From RGIG1934 sp964492545 (GTDB lineage: Bacteria > Bacillota > Clostridia > Lachnospirales > Lachnospiraceae): a stretch of 64,000 nucleotides of DNA. Position 1 is the stretch's first letter, and every line of letters starts with the position of its first letter. This document shows positions 1 to 8,601 of the stretch, one piece after another. The position numbers and the translations under genes were made by a program. The notes under the pieces were generated by a model, which did no database searches, was not told the DNA's origin, and saw only the letters and a list, made by a program, of their open reading frames with translations. The stretch is taken from positions 1 to 64,000 of the forward strand of contig CAZBKO010000001.1 in NCBI GenBank assembly GCA_964492545.1. Direction: 5' to 3'.

Positions 1-112
1 CCTTCTTCCCTTATTTTTTTACTAATCTTGCCAATAATAATTATACTCTAACGGTGTTGTTATATTTACAGACGCCGAGGCTGACACTGACGAACTTACA
101 TTTATTAAGGAT

Positions 113-1480
113 GTGGGCACAGACTTGACAGCAAATGTTGTTTTGAATGGTAATACAGTAAATACTATTTATAATGGAAGCACTGAATTGGAAGCAGGTA
201 CCGATTATGTAGTCCAGACAGATAACGATGGAATTGCAGGCAGCATTACATTTAAAAGCACGTATCTTAATTCACTGGATGCCAGCGAAACTGCTTACAT
301 ATTCACAATAAGCTATAATCCTATGGGTGAAAGCTATAATGAGGAAAATACTGATGCACCGAAAAATACTACAGTTTCTGTAACTGTTAATGAGGCGCAA
401 TTTGTTATGAATCCAAGCGTTAGCCTTAAGACAGGAACATATAAATCAAATCAGAGTGTAGCACTTGTGTCAGCAACAGAGGGAGCACATATTTACTATA
501 CAGTATATGGAAGTGAGCCTGATATCTCTAAGGTTACTGCCGGTTCGGCAACAAAGGAATATACAGGCAAGAAGATTAGTGTAACAGGTATTGAGGGAAA
601 GAGCATTTCTACTACTATCAAGGCAGTTGCTGTGAAGGAGGGAATGAAGAATTCTGAGGTTATGACATTTACTTATGTTGTTGCGATACCTGTAAAAACA
701 TATTCGGTAATTGTAGATTATGGAAACGGAGATGGAGCTTATGCGGCCAATACTACAGTAAGAATTTCGGCTGATGCAGCTCCTGTTGGAAAGGTATTTG
801 ACAGGTGGCTGGTTGTAAGTGGAGGTGTAAAGCTTACAAATGCCGCAAGCAGTACAACTACATTTACAATGACAGCAAAGCCTATTAAGGTAACAGCGCT
901 GTACAAGGATAAAATTCAGAAGGGTTCTGAGGTTAAGGATACAACAGGAAACAAATATGTTGTTACCTCGGCTGTTGCAGGAAGTCATACCTTAGAATTC
1001 AAGACAGAGAAGAAGAATATAAAGACCTTGAAAATTCCTGATACTGTAAAGGTTAATGGAGTGACCTACAAGGTAACAAGTGTTGCCGCTAATCTTTGCA
1101 AGAATAATACGAAGATTACAAAAATTGTAATTGGAAAGAATGTAAAGGAAATTGGTACTAAGGCATTTTATGGTTGTACTTCTGTAAAACAGGTTGTTAT
1201 ACCTGATAATGTAAAGACAATTGGAAATCTTGCATTTTATAAGATGAAGGCCTTGAAGAAAGTTACCATTGGCAAGGGAGTTGTGTCAATTGGTCGACAT
1301 GCGTTCTGCCACTCAGCAAAGGGATGTGTGATTACAATTAACAGCACAAAGCTTAAAACTGTTAAGACAGCTCAGAATCATGGAACTAGAAATATGGTTA
1401 TCAAGGTTCCGAAGAGCAAATTAAAGGCGTATAAAAAGCTTTTTAAAAAGTCAACCGGAGTCAAGGTAATTGCTAAATAG
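113..1480 (+). CDS. BspA-like leucine-rich-repeat surface protein, 5' end incomplete
   Basis: Extracellular repeat protein of unknown ligand. In order: an Ig/X2-like N-terminal part (about residues 1-95), a chitobiase C-terminal-like domain (about 100-190, with IYYTVYGSEPD), an InlB/Listeria-type beta repeat (about 195-265, with FDRWLV) and LRR_5 leucine-rich repeats to the C-terminus (ITKIVIGKNVKEIGTKAF and related units). The start given is a GTG at 113, but the same frame is open from 41 (…VIFTDAEADTDELTF) without an ATG, and a stop lies at 38-40. A more natural upstream continuation (…NNNYTLT) appears in another frame, so the gene probably began left of the window and carries a frameshift near base 50, or the left end is imperfect. 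No signal peptide is visible for this reason. The domain calls are family recognition; the function is inferred. Confidence 0.65.
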   Translation: MGTDLTANVVLNGNTVNTIYNGSTELEAGTDYVVQTDNDGIAGSITFKSTYLNSLDASETAYIFTISYNPMGESYNEENTDAPKNTTVSVTVNEAQFVMNPSVSLKTGTYKSNQSVALVSATEGAHIYYTVYGSEPDISKVTAGSATKEYTGKKISVTGIEGKSISTTIKAVAVKEGMKNSEVMTFTYVVAIPVKTYSVIVDYGNGDGAYAANTTVRISADAAPVGKVFDRWLVVSGGVKLTNAASSTTTFTMTAKPIKVTALYKDKIQKGSEVKDTTGNKYVVTSAVAGSHTLEFKTEKKNIKTLKIPDTVKVNGVTYKVTSVAANLCKNNTKITKIVIGKNVKEIGTKAFYGCTSVKQVVIPDNVKTIGNLAFYKMKALKKVTIGKGVVSIGRHAFCHSAKGCVITINSTKLKTVKTAQNHGTRNMVIKVPKSKLKAYKKLFKKSTGVKVIAK

Positions 1481-1493
1481 CTAAAAATAAAAG

Positions 1494-1539
1494 AAGTTTG
1501 ATGCAGATAGTTTTACGCTATCCGCACCAAACTTTTTTT
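1494..1539. terminator. Bidirectional terminator between the LRR gene and hflC
   Basis: AAGTTTG at 1494-1500 pairs with CAAACTT at 1528-1534. The inner part TGCaGATAG pairs with CTATCcGCA, and a T run follows to 1539. The A-rich left flank would serve the minus strand. The hflC stop codon (1538-1540) touches the T run. Confidence 0.8.
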
Positions 1540-2398
1540 ACTTGCCTAAAAATATCTGTGCAAGTGGTGATTCTTTTGATAATATTAATGTTTTGTTATC
1601 TCCTGTAAGAGATGCCTTGGCGGCATCTAAAGAACGTACAAATGAGTAGAATTCACTTTTGTTTTCATCCTTGTAGGCTGCTGATAATATTTTCATATAT
1701 TGTGCCTCGCCCTCAGCTATTGTTGATTCTGCAGTGGCTTGGGCTTCTGATAACATAATGGAAACTTCTTTGTCAGTTGTATTCTTGATAATCTGGGACT
1801 GAGAGTCGCCTTCGGCCTTGTATTGCGCAGCCATCTGCTCTCTTTCAGAAATCATTCGCTCATAAACAGCTTCCTTGTTGTCATATGGAAGGTCTAACTG
1901 CTTAGTTTCAACACTTACAAGATTAACTCCATATCCAGTGAGGGATGTTCCGATTCCGTCCATTATCATTGAACTTAGTGCACCGTCTCTTGAACTGATT
2001 ACATCGGTCTGTGAAAGGCTTCCGATGACATTTTTTAGTGAGTTGTATACAAGAGTATTAATACGACTCTCTGCATTTGAGGTGGAGTTGCTAAGTGTCT
2101 GTGCAAATTTAAGTGGGTCAGTTATTTTCCATAATACGTAAGTATCAGCGACCATTGTCTTTTTGTCTTTGGTTATGACATCAGAGGCTGGTACGTCATA
2201 TATTAGTATGTTTCTTGGAATTGTGTCAACGGCTTCCACAAATGGAATCTTGAAGCTTATTCCTGATTTTGTAATAACTCGGTCAACCTTACCAAACTGT
2301 CTGACTAATTTATATTCATCATCATATGTAACCACGATGGAAGAATAACCTATAAGTAAAGCAAAAACTGCTATTACAGCTATAATGTATTTTTTCAT
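1538..2398 (-). CDS. hflC: HflC, band-7/SPFH membrane protein
   Basis: Membrane-anchored SPFH (prohibitin/stomatin-like) protein. With HflK it forms a large complex that, in E. coli, modulates the FtsH protease; no ftsH is nearby. An N-terminal transmembrane segment (MKKYIIAVIAVFALLIGYSS) precedes the band-7 domain (GKVDRVITKSGISFKIPFVE) and a C-terminal coiled-coil rich in Glu/Ala (EREQMAAQYKAEG). Length, 286 residues, is typical. I place the start at 2398 because a GGAG box lies six bases upstream; a 5' ATG at 2410 overlaps that box. The region between hflK and hflC carries the repeated leader element described separately, so HflC translation may be controlled apart from HflK. Confidence 0.9.
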   Translation of the reverse strand: MKKYIIAVIAVFALLIGYSSIVVTYDDEYKLVRQFGKVDRVITKSGISFKIPFVEAVDTIPRNILIYDVPASDVITKDKKTMVADTYVLWKITDPLKFAQTLSNSTSNAESRINTLVYNSLKNVIGSLSQTDVISSRDGALSSMIMDGIGTSLTGYGVNLVSVETKQLDLPYDNKEAVYERMISEREQMAAQYKAEGDSQSQIIKNTTDKEVSIMLSEAQATAESTIAEGEAQYMKILSAAYKDENKSEFYSFVRSLDAAKASLTGDNKTLILSKESPLAQIFLGK

Positions 2399-2503
2399 AG
2401 TAATCTCCATTCTGGAGCATCTTTGCGACAGGGCGAATTGAAATTCGCGTAGGCGGTTTCAATTCTGCCATAAATACTATTTGTGATGCTCCTGCACAAA
2501 TAG
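2396..2503 (-). repeat. Dispersed leader element, copy A (hflC 5' region)
   Basis: Read on the minus strand. Hairpin P1 (2503-2477) has arms CTATTTGTG and CACAAATAG and a loop containing AGGAGCAT. Hairpin P2 (2469-2432) begins GGCAGAATTGAAA and closes with TTTCAATTCGCC. GTCGCA follows, then GATGCTCC (2421-2414), and the Shine-Dalgarno GGAG (2408-2405) lies just before the hflC ATG (2398-2396). The P1 loop GGAGCATC is complementary to GATGCTCC over 8 bases, and the CTCC of that segment can instead pair with the GGAG. The same layout recurs at 31862 and 59532. The class is not recognised. Confidence 0.75.
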
Positions 2504-2504
2504 T

Positions 2505-2542
2505 TGTGTAAAAAATCAGGTTTTCAGACTTATTTTTTACAC
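2505..2542 (-). repeat. Inverted repeat after hflK
   Basis: GTGTAAAAAAT (2506-2516) and ATTTTTTACAC (2532-2542) form a perfect 11-bp stem between the hflK stop and copy A. On the minus strand AATAAGTCTGAA occurs twice and GAATGGAGATTA flanks the whole insert on both sides. This suggests the 140-bp hflK-hflC spacer grew by insertion or duplication. It could act as a weak intercistronic terminator. Confidence 0.55.
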
Positions 2543-2558
2543 TAATCTCCATTCAGAC

Positions 2559-3527
2559 TTATTCTTCGTCTGTTGCTGTGTTATTTGTCGAACCTGCTAA
2601 AGCAGAATCTGTAAAGGAATCTATGGGAAGAAATTTTTGAACACTTCCGTCACCGCTGTCGATGACTACCTTAAGAGATGGAAGTACTTCCTCCATAGCC
2701 TCGTAGAACATACGCTGTTTTGTGACTGTAGGATATTTTACGTATTCCTTGTACATAGAATTAAATCTGGCAACCTGACCATTTGCTTCATTAATACGGT
2801 CTTGCTTTGTAGCTTCGGCATTTTGGAGAATTTTATCTACATCAGCCTTGGCAGCCGGTATTTTCTCATTTTTATATTTATTAGCATTGTTGAGTGCTGT
2901 TTCCTTGCCCTGCTTAGCTGTTTCTACAGCCTTGAAGGCTTCCATTACTGCGGTCGTAGGAGGTTCAGCATCCTGTATTGTTATGTTCAAAAGAACAATA
3001 CCAATGTCGTTTTCCTCAAGTCTTGCATCAATCATTTCTTTAACCTTTGACTGAACTTCATATTTTCCTGTGGTGAGGACGCTGTCAACATCTGTTCCGC
3101 CGATAACTGTTCTTATACAGCTTTGAGCGATGTTTTTCAAAATAAATGTTGGGTCTTCAGATGCGTAAACGGCCTTGATTGGATCAGATACCTTGTATTC
3201 TAAAAAGAAATCTACATTTACAAAATTGTAGTCGGAGGTAATCATAAGAGATTCTTCTTCTATGGATTCCTGTGTCTTTTGGTCATAGCCGATTGATAAA
3301 CCATGTATTGTTGTGTCAACCTTCCTCACGCTCTGTATAAATGGTACTTTAAAGTGTAAACCGGATTCTGATACGGTTGATGCCTTGCCGAGAGTGAGAA
3401 GTACTGCCTGTTCCTGTTCTTTAACTTCGTATGTGCAGTTTGCGCCGAAAAAAATAAGAGCAAATATACAGACGACAGCAATAATAATCTTTTTTCGTTG
3501 AGATGGTGTGATGTCTTTCATGTCCAT
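2559..3527 (-). CDS. hflK: HflK, band-7/SPFH membrane protein
   Basis: Partner of HflC in the membrane SPFH complex. An N-terminal cytoplasmic tail with KKIIIAVVCIFALIFF as membrane anchor is followed by a band-7 domain (CTYEVKEQEQAVLLTLGKAS, then GLHFKVPFIQSVRKVDTT). A long helical region contains VMEAFKAVETAKQGKETALN, the conserved HflK stretch before the coiled coil. At 322 residues it lacks the Gly/Pro-rich N-terminal extension of the E. coli protein. The start at 3527 has AGGAGG eight bases upstream. It is first in the hflK-hflC pair; the 150-bp gap to hflC holds a repeat element. Confidence 0.9.
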   Translation of the reverse strand: MDMKDITPSQRKKIIIAVVCIFALIFFGANCTYEVKEQEQAVLLTLGKASTVSESGLHFKVPFIQSVRKVDTTIHGLSIGYDQKTQESIEEESLMITSDYNFVNVDFFLEYKVSDPIKAVYASEDPTFILKNIAQSCIRTVIGGTDVDSVLTTGKYEVQSKVKEMIDARLEENDIGIVLLNITIQDAEPPTTAVMEAFKAVETAKQGKETALNNANKYKNEKIPAAKADVDKILQNAEATKQDRINEANGQVARFNSMYKEYVKYPTVTKQRMFYEAMEEVLPSLKVVIDSGDGSVQKFLPIDSFTDSALAGSTNNTATDEE

Positions 3528-3673
3528 AACTCAATCCTCCTTAATTGTGTTTTTTTTGTGTCTTTGTGTCATATGTCATAGGATAGCAAAAGGACAACTA
3601 TAAAGCAACGAAAGATTTCTTAAAATTATATAAAATGATTTTGGTGTCACAAATATGATTTTCATGAAAGTGG

Positions 3674-3702
3674 TTTCATTAAAATGAAAAAAGTGCTATA
3701 AT
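3674..3702 (+). promoter_or_regulatory. Sigma-A-type promoter of the wall-anchored protein gene
   Basis: TTTCAT (3674-3679), a 17-base spacer, then TATAAT (3697-3702), 35 bases before the ATG at 3738. TTTCAT and ATGAAA words repeat around the -35 (3660-3690) as inverted repeats and could be an operator. Confidence 0.6.
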
Positions 3703-3737
3703 CATTGCAGAAAAAAGTCAAAAAAGGAGATTCGTAT

Positions 3738-4820
3738 ATGAAAAAGAGATTAAAAGGATTAGCAGCTTTATTTATGGCTGTATGTCTTACTATTGGCTGT
3801 TCATTTACAGCATTTGCACAGGAATATGAAGTTGGAAACACAACATTTGATGGTAATACTGTTATGTATTCAGGTGATAGTATTGTTAATGGAAGCAGTT
3901 CAGGAACGCATTTTGTTCTAACTAATATGGATGGAGAATTACTTATAACTACTCCCGGTGATTTAAGTCTTACTTTAGAAGGTAGTAATTTGGACCAAAA
4001 GAGTTATTATTCTTATACGCTGCCTGAGAATACAGCAGGAAATCATGGATATACACTTAAGCAAGTAACTGCAGCAAGTGAGCTTACAGGTCAATTACAG
4101 CTTACAATTGAAGGCACAAGAATAACAGAAACTGATTTTACTAAAATAATGGGTGCTGATTTATATCCAACAAATATATTGGTAGTTAAAGAGATTCCTG
4201 TAAGCTATACTGTGAAGCTTAATGCAAATGGCTCGTCTCAGAGTGAGCAGAGCGTTTCAGTAGTTACAGGCTCTACAGTAAAACTTGCAAATCCTCAGGC
4301 TCGAGAGGGTTATACATTTAAGAATTGGAATACTTCTGAAAATGGTGATGGAATAACAATTCCAAAACAGGCAACAGCAGCCGACCTTACAGTACTTACA
4401 GGTATTACATATAATACAGCTGAAAGTTCAGCAACTGCTTCAGTTACAAATGCTATAACATTATATGCAATATGGGAAAAAGTAGAAACAGAGGAATCTT
4501 CGGAAGAGTCAACAGATGAGTCTACAGAGGAATCAACAGAAGATGTAACCGATATAACTGAGAGTGATGAGGAATCAGGTGATATCGGAGGAGAAGATGA
4601 ACAGCCGATAGATGATGGTGGTTCAGAAGATGTTATAGAAGATGATACTGATGAAGCAGAAGATTCTGATGATGCAGCAGAAGCAGAAACTACTGATAAG
4701 TTGGCAGAAGCAGCTGAGACAGGAGATGCTAATTCGTTATTTGTTCCATTGACAGTAATGTTTATCAGTGGATGTGCAGTGGCATTTTTAGGAAAAAAGC
4801 GCGAAGAGACAAATAAATAA
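3738..4820 (+). CDS. Secreted, sortase-type wall-anchored protein with a Flg_new/InlB-like repeat
   Basis: Extracellular protein of unknown role. A signal peptide (MKKRLKGLAALFMAVCLTIG, cleavage near AFAQE) is followed by a region without a recognised fold (about 30-155). An InlB/Flg_new-type beta repeat follows (about 155-245, YTFKNWNTSENGDG and ITLYAIWEK), then a Glu/Ser/Asp-rich linker (EESTDESTEESTEDVTD) and a C-terminal sorting signal. That signal is ETGD before the hydrophobic stretch FVPLTVMFISGCAVAFLG and the basic tail KKREETNK. ETGD resembles the (P)KTGD variant sorting motifs common in Lachnospiraceae rather than LPXTG. I chose 3738 because AAGGAGA lies seven bases upstream and the signal peptide starts there. 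The gene stands alone between a promoter and a terminator. Confidence 0.75.
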   Translation: MKKRLKGLAALFMAVCLTIGCSFTAFAQEYEVGNTTFDGNTVMYSGDSIVNGSSSGTHFVLTNMDGELLITTPGDLSLTLEGSNLDQKSYYSYTLPENTAGNHGYTLKQVTAASELTGQLQLTIEGTRITETDFTKIMGADLYPTNILVVKEIPVSYTVKLNANGSSQSEQSVSVVTGSTVKLANPQAREGYTFKNWNTSENGDGITIPKQATAADLTVLTGITYNTAESSATASVTNAITLYAIWEKVETEESSEESTDESTEESTEDVTDITESDEESGDIGGEDEQPIDDGGSEDVIEDDTDEAEDSDDAAEAETTDKLAEAAETGDANSLFVPLTVMFISGCAVAFLGKKREETNK

Positions 4821-4827
4821 TAGTAAT

Positions 4828-4868
4828 AAAAAAGAAGAGACTTATTTTTGAGTAGGTCCCTTCTTTTT
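4828..4868 (+). terminator. Terminator after the wall-anchored protein
   Basis: AAAAAGAAGaGAC (ending 4841) pairs with GTCcCTTCTTTTT (4856-4868). A T tract is included, and the mirrored A tract makes it usable from both strands. Confidence 0.75.
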
Positions 4869-4952
4869 ATAAGACAACAAGCCAAGTACGGCGATTTGTG
4901 TCTGCACGAAAATCGGCACTTTTGGCGACTGTATATTGGCAAATGACTTTAG

Positions 4953-5906
4953 TTAATTGCAGTTATTTTTCCATATTTCTCGTATTTTATTGACGCTAAT
5001 ATTAAGTTCTTCTGAAATGTCGTTAATTATAGTGTCAATTGACTGATTATATTTTAATGCAAGGTGTATATGTGCTAAGATTCCTTGTTCTAAGCCTTGC
5101 TCTAAGCCTTGTTCTAAGCCTTGTTCTATTCCTTCTTCGTACCAATATTCGCGTTCGGCCTTTCTTAGCTTAGCTTCTTCCTTTTCCTTGTCATATTCAA
5201 AGATACTCATGCTGATTACCTCCGCCTTATTTTTACTAAGAAATTCTTCAAGAATTCCATTCTGTATGCATTCGTCTACTGCACAATTAACAGCCTCAGA
5301 CAAATCCATTGTCTGTGCATATCTTCTCACGAAAGCCACATAATATGCATACTGGTCAAGTGTACGACACTGTTTCATCAATTCTACATTATGTCCCTCA
5401 TTAATATCAAGCATAGTCACGCGAAGCTCAAGGTCAGGGTCATCCTGGGGAATCTCGTATGCATCAGACAGCTTAAGAATCTGTCTGTCCGAAATATCTT
5501 TTGTACCATTGTAGAATACAATGAATTTGGGTGTAGGTATCTTCTGTATCATCGAAGAATATAAAGTCTTATTCACAATAAGCTTCTGATATTCGCAGGA
5601 TACATAAATAAGATCTCTAAGCGGCATGTTCGGGTTATAGGTTGACTGATGCTCATACAGGTTGAGACAGCTGTTAATCATAAATGCGATATCATTCTTG
5701 TATCCAAGATAAACAGCATTCTCAAGCGTCACAATCTCTAGCTCCGACACGTCCTCATAGCTGGTGTGATTCATTGCATTATACAGCTCTAACAGATTCT
5801 CTCTGTCGCTAAAAAGCATTCGAAATACTGTGTCCTTAAAATTCTGTACCACGTTGACCGTCTCACCGGTAGCAGGTGCACTGTTCAACAGTTCCTTGTT
5901 ATTCAT
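4953..5906 (-). CDS. Rpn family PD-(D/E)XK nuclease (recombination-promoting nuclease/transposase-like)
   Basis: Member of the Rpn/YhgA-like family (PDDEXK_2). E. coli members are DNA endonucleases that raise RecA-independent recombination. The N-terminal half carries the nuclease-like core (FKDTVFRMLFSDRENLLELY, then VSCEYQKLIV with LRDLIYV just before it, and KFIVFYNG). The middle is helical. The tail holds four tandem EQGL-type repeats (EGIEQGLEQG…) followed by a short helical domain (SIDTIINDISEELNIS). Length, 317 residues, is typical. AGGAGG-like CAGGAGG stands eight bases before the ATG at 5906 and lies in a hairpin-rich leader. It is monocistronic and transcribed towards the convergent terminator of its neighbour. 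Family members are often copied within a genome, so horizontal spread is plausible. Confidence 0.85.
   Translation of the reverse strand: MNNKELLNSAPATGETVNVVQNFKDTVFRMLFSDRENLLELYNAMNHTSYEDVSELEIVTLENAVYLGYKNDIAFMINSCLNLYEHQSTYNPNMPLRDLIYVSCEYQKLIVNKTLYSSMIQKIPTPKFIVFYNGTKDISDRQILKLSDAYEIPQDDPDLELRVTMLDINEGHNVELMKQCRTLDQYAYYVAFVRRYAQTMDLSEAVNCAVDECIQNGILEEFLSKNKAEVISMSIFEYDKEKEEAKLRKAEREYWYEEGIEQGLEQGLEQGLEQGILAHIHLALKYNQSIDTIINDISEELNISVNKIREIWKNNCN
5084..5131 (-). repeat. 12-bp tandem repeat in the Rpn gene
   Basis: Four nearly identical 12-base units (CTTGTTCTAAGC on the plus strand, the last one diverged) encode the EQGL repeats near the Rpn C-terminus. Because the unit is a multiple of three, copy-number change would alter linker length without breaking the frame. 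Confidence 0.85.
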
Positions 5907-5914
5907 TTATCTTA

Positions 5915-5957
5915 CCTCCTGTAAAACTACTGCAGGAGCATTCCAGTAATCTCCTGC
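5915..5957 (-). promoter_or_regulatory. Leader hairpin with competing pairing at the Rpn ribosome site
   Basis: On the minus strand GCAGGAG (5957-5951) can pair with CTCCTGC (5938-5932). The same CTCCTG can alternatively pair with the ribosome site CAGGAGG (5921-5915). The arrangement (decoy, anti-SD, SD) matches the logic of the dispersed leader element, although the sequence differs. Confidence 0.5.
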
Positions 5958-6152
5958 TTATAAAATGTGATTAAAAGCAATGATTTTCTGAAATGTTATT
6001 AGATTAATTTAGATGGCAGAATGCCTTTGTTGAATTCATAGAAAAATGCTTTGCTATATATTAACATAATTAGTCGATATATTCAACAGAAATATATTTC
6101 TATTTACATATAAAATATTTAAAATGTATATATAGTACATTTAATAAGGTAA

Positions 6153-6214
6153 TTGACTAATATTCAGTTTTATTCTATAAAGTGATTGCATAAAAAGAGT
6201 AAAAAAAGTATAAT
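6153..6214 (+). promoter_or_regulatory. Two tandem promoters of the hydratase gene
   Basis: Promoter 1: TTGACT (6153-6158), 17 bases, TATAAA (6176-6181). Promoter 2: TTGCAT (6186-6191), 17 bases, TATAAT (6209-6214). The gene starts at 6252 behind AGGAGG. The rest of the 345-bp gap (5958-6152) is AT-rich and shows no gene. Confidence 0.75.
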
Positions 6215-6251
6215 ATTATTATCTATACATTTCATATTTAGGAGGCACAAA

Positions 6252-8540
6252 ATGATTGAATTAAGCAACGGCGGAGCATATTTGCTGAACGGAACAGAAG
6301 TAGTCGAAGCAGGCAATGATGCAGAAGCTATTCTTAAAAATAAGCTTGGAAATGAATTTGTTTCACAGGAAGAAGCAGCCAGAAATACAATGGCATATTC
6401 AATACTTGAGAAACATAATACATCAGGTAATATGGACAAGCTACAGATTAAATTTGATAAATTAACATCCCATGATATTACATTTGTAGGAATTATTCAG
6501 ACAGCCAGAGCATCAGGACTTGAGAAATTTCCTGTACCATATGTATTAACTAACTGCCATAACAGTCTGTGTGCAGTAGGCGGAACAATTAATGAAGATG
6601 ATCATATGTTTGGTCTTACATGTGCTAAGAAGTATGGTGGAATATATGTACCACCACATCAGGCTGTTATTCATCAGTTCGCAAGAGAGATGCTTGCGGG
6701 TGGTGGCAAGATGATACTTGGTTCTGATTCCCACACACGTTATGGAGCACTTGGTACTATGGCAATGGGAGAAGGCGGACCGGAGCTTGTTAAGCAGCTT
6801 CTGAAGCAGACATACGATATTAACATGCCGGGAGTAGTTGGTGTATATATGACAGGCGAACCTATGAAGGGTGTTGGACCTCAGGATGTTGCCCTTGCTA
6901 TTATAGGTGCTGTATTTGCCAATGGATATGTTAATAATAAGGTAATGGAATTTGTTGGACCAGGTGTCAGCAAGTTAAGCGCTGATTTCAGAATTGGTGT
7001 TGACGTAATGACAACAGAGACAACATGTCTTTCTTCTATCTGGAAGACAGATGATAAGATTAAGGAGTTTTACGATATTCATGGTAGAAGTGAAGAGTAT
7101 GCTGAACTTAATCCGGGTAAGGTTGCATACTATGATGGTATGATTTATGTTGATTTATCAACAATTAAGCCAATGATAGCTATGCCATTCCATCCAAGTA
7201 ACACATATACAATTGAAGAGCTCAATGCTAATCTTATGGATATACTTCATGATTGTGAGAAAAAAGCCCTTGTTAGTCTTGATGGCCAGGTTGATTTCAA
7301 GCTTACAGACAAGGTTCATAATGGAAAATTATATGTAGATCAGGGAATTATTGCAGGCTGTGCAGGCGGTGGATTTGAAAATATATGTGCAGCAGCTGAT
7401 TTGCTTAAGGGTAAGAGCATTGGTTCTGATGAGTTTACACTTAGTGTATATCCAGCAAGTACACCTATTTATGTTGAGCTTGCAAGAAATGGAAGACTTG
7501 CAGATCTTATGGCAACGGGTGCAATCGTTAAGACAGCATTCTGTGGACCATGCTTTGGTGCAGGTGATACACCATCTAACAATGCATTCAGTATTCGTCA
7601 TTCTACAAGAAACTTCCCTAATAGAGAAGGTTCTAAGCTGCAGAATGGACAGATATCTTCAGTTGCACTTATGGATGCGCGCTCTATTGCTGCAACAGCA
7701 GCTAATAAGGGATATCTTACAGCAGCAACAGATATGGATGTTGAATTTACTAATCCAACATATCATTTTGACAAGACTATATATGCTAACAGAGTATTTG
7801 ACAGTAAGGGAGTAGCAGATCCTGATACAGAGATCAAGTTTGGTCCTAATATTAAGGATTGGCCAGCGATGCCAGAACTTACAGAGAATTTAGTTCTCAA
7901 GGTGGTTTCAGAAATACATGACCCTGTTACAACAACAGATGAGCTTATTCCTTCTGGAGAGACATCGTCATACCGTTCTAATCCTCTTGGACTTGCAGAA
8001 TTTACTCTTTCAAGAAAAGATCCTGCATATGTTGGACGTGCCAAGGAAGTTCAGGTGGCAGAGAAGGCAAGAGAAGCTGGAAACTGTCCTGCAGAGGCTT
8101 TCCATGAGCTGAAACCAATTATGGATAAGATTAAGGAATCGTACCCTGATGTTAATAAGAATAACATTGGTATCGGAAGTACAATTTATGCTGTTAAGCC
8201 GGGGGATGGCTCAGCAAGAGAACAGGCTGCTTCTTGTCAGAAGGTTCTTGGTGGATGGGCAAATATTGCCAAGGGTTATGCAACTAAGAGATACCGCTCA
8301 AATCTTATGAACTGGGGAATGCTGCCATTCATATTTGAAAAGGATGAACTGCCATTTGCTAATGGAGATTATATATTTGTTCCGGAAATTGCCAAGGCAG
8401 TTAAAGATAAAACCACAACAATTAAGGCATATGTTGTTAAGGATGAACTTGTAGAGTTCGATTTAAAGCTTGGGGAGATGACAGATGACGAAAGAGAAAT
8501 AATTCTTGACGGATGTCTGATTAATTATAATAGAGCTTAA
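6252..8540 (+). CDS. Aconitase-family [4Fe-4S] hydratase
   Basis: Iron-sulfur hydro-lyase of the aconitase superfamily, about 762 residues, probably cytosolic. Candidate cluster cysteines are in AGCAGGG and in [13 protein letters not shown], with the following region [10 protein letters not shown] matching the aconitase nucleotide-binding-like turn. [14 protein letters not shown], near residue 160, is the conserved aconitase substrate-binding stretch. The swivel domain is at the C-terminus ([18 protein letters not shown] region and [20 protein letters not shown]). The second motif deviates from the SCTNTS form of classical aconitase and is closer to the YbhJ-like hydratases, so the substrate may be citrate or a related acid. 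Start at 6252 is set by AGGAGG; upstream in-frame sequence belongs to the leader. Confidence 0.8.
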   Translation: MIELSNGGAYLLNGTEVVEAGNDAEAILKNKLGNEFVSQEEAARNTMAYSILEKHNTSGNMDKLQIKFDKLTSHDITFVGIIQTARASGLEKFPVPYVLTNCHNSLCAVGGTINEDDHMFGLTCAKKYGGIYVPPHQAVIHQFAREMLAGGGKMILGSDSHTRYGALGTMAMGEGGPELVKQLLKQTYDINMPGVVGVYMTGEPMKGVGPQDVALAIIGAVFANGYVNNKVMEFVGPGVSKLSADFRIGVDVMTTETTCLSSIWKTDDKIKEFYDIHGRSEEYAELNPGKVAYYDGMIYVDLSTIKPMIAMPFHPSNTYTIEELNANLMDILHDCEKKALVSLDGQVDFKLTDKVHNGKLYVDQGIIAGCAGGGFENICAAADLLKGKSIGSDEFTLSVYPASTPIYVELARNGRLADLMATGAIVKTAFCGPCFGAGDTPSNNAFSIRHSTRNFPNREGSKLQNGQISSVALMDARSIAATAANKGYLTAATDMDVEFTNPTYHFDKTIYANRVFDSKGVADPDTEIKFGPNIKDWPAMPELTENLVLKVVSEIHDPVTTTDELIPSGETSSYRSNPLGLAEFTLSRKDPAYVGRAKEVQVAEKAREAGNCPAEAFHELKPIMDKIKESYPDVNKNNIGIGSTIYAVKPGDGSAREQAASCQKVLGGWANIAKGYATKRYRSNLMNWGMLPFIFEKDELPFANGDYIFVPEIAKAVKDKTTTIKAYVVKDELVEFDLKLGEMTDDEREIILDGCLINYNRA

Positions 8541-8601
8541 TTATTTAAGAAGGTAAAGTTTTAGTGGTGTGGCAAATAAACGGTACGAAAGGATGTATGC
8601 T

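Noticed and set aside
470..988. Long minus-strand open frame opposite the LRR gene
   Set aside because: Cys/Ser-rich low-complexity translation without ribosome site; a shadow of the real gene.
4310..4942. Minus-strand open frame opposite the wall-anchored protein
   Set aside because: A Ser-rich mirror of the acidic repeats on the plus strand, with no start signal.
5084..5131. CRISPR-like repeat array
   Set aside because: 12-bp units without spacers, inside a coding frame.
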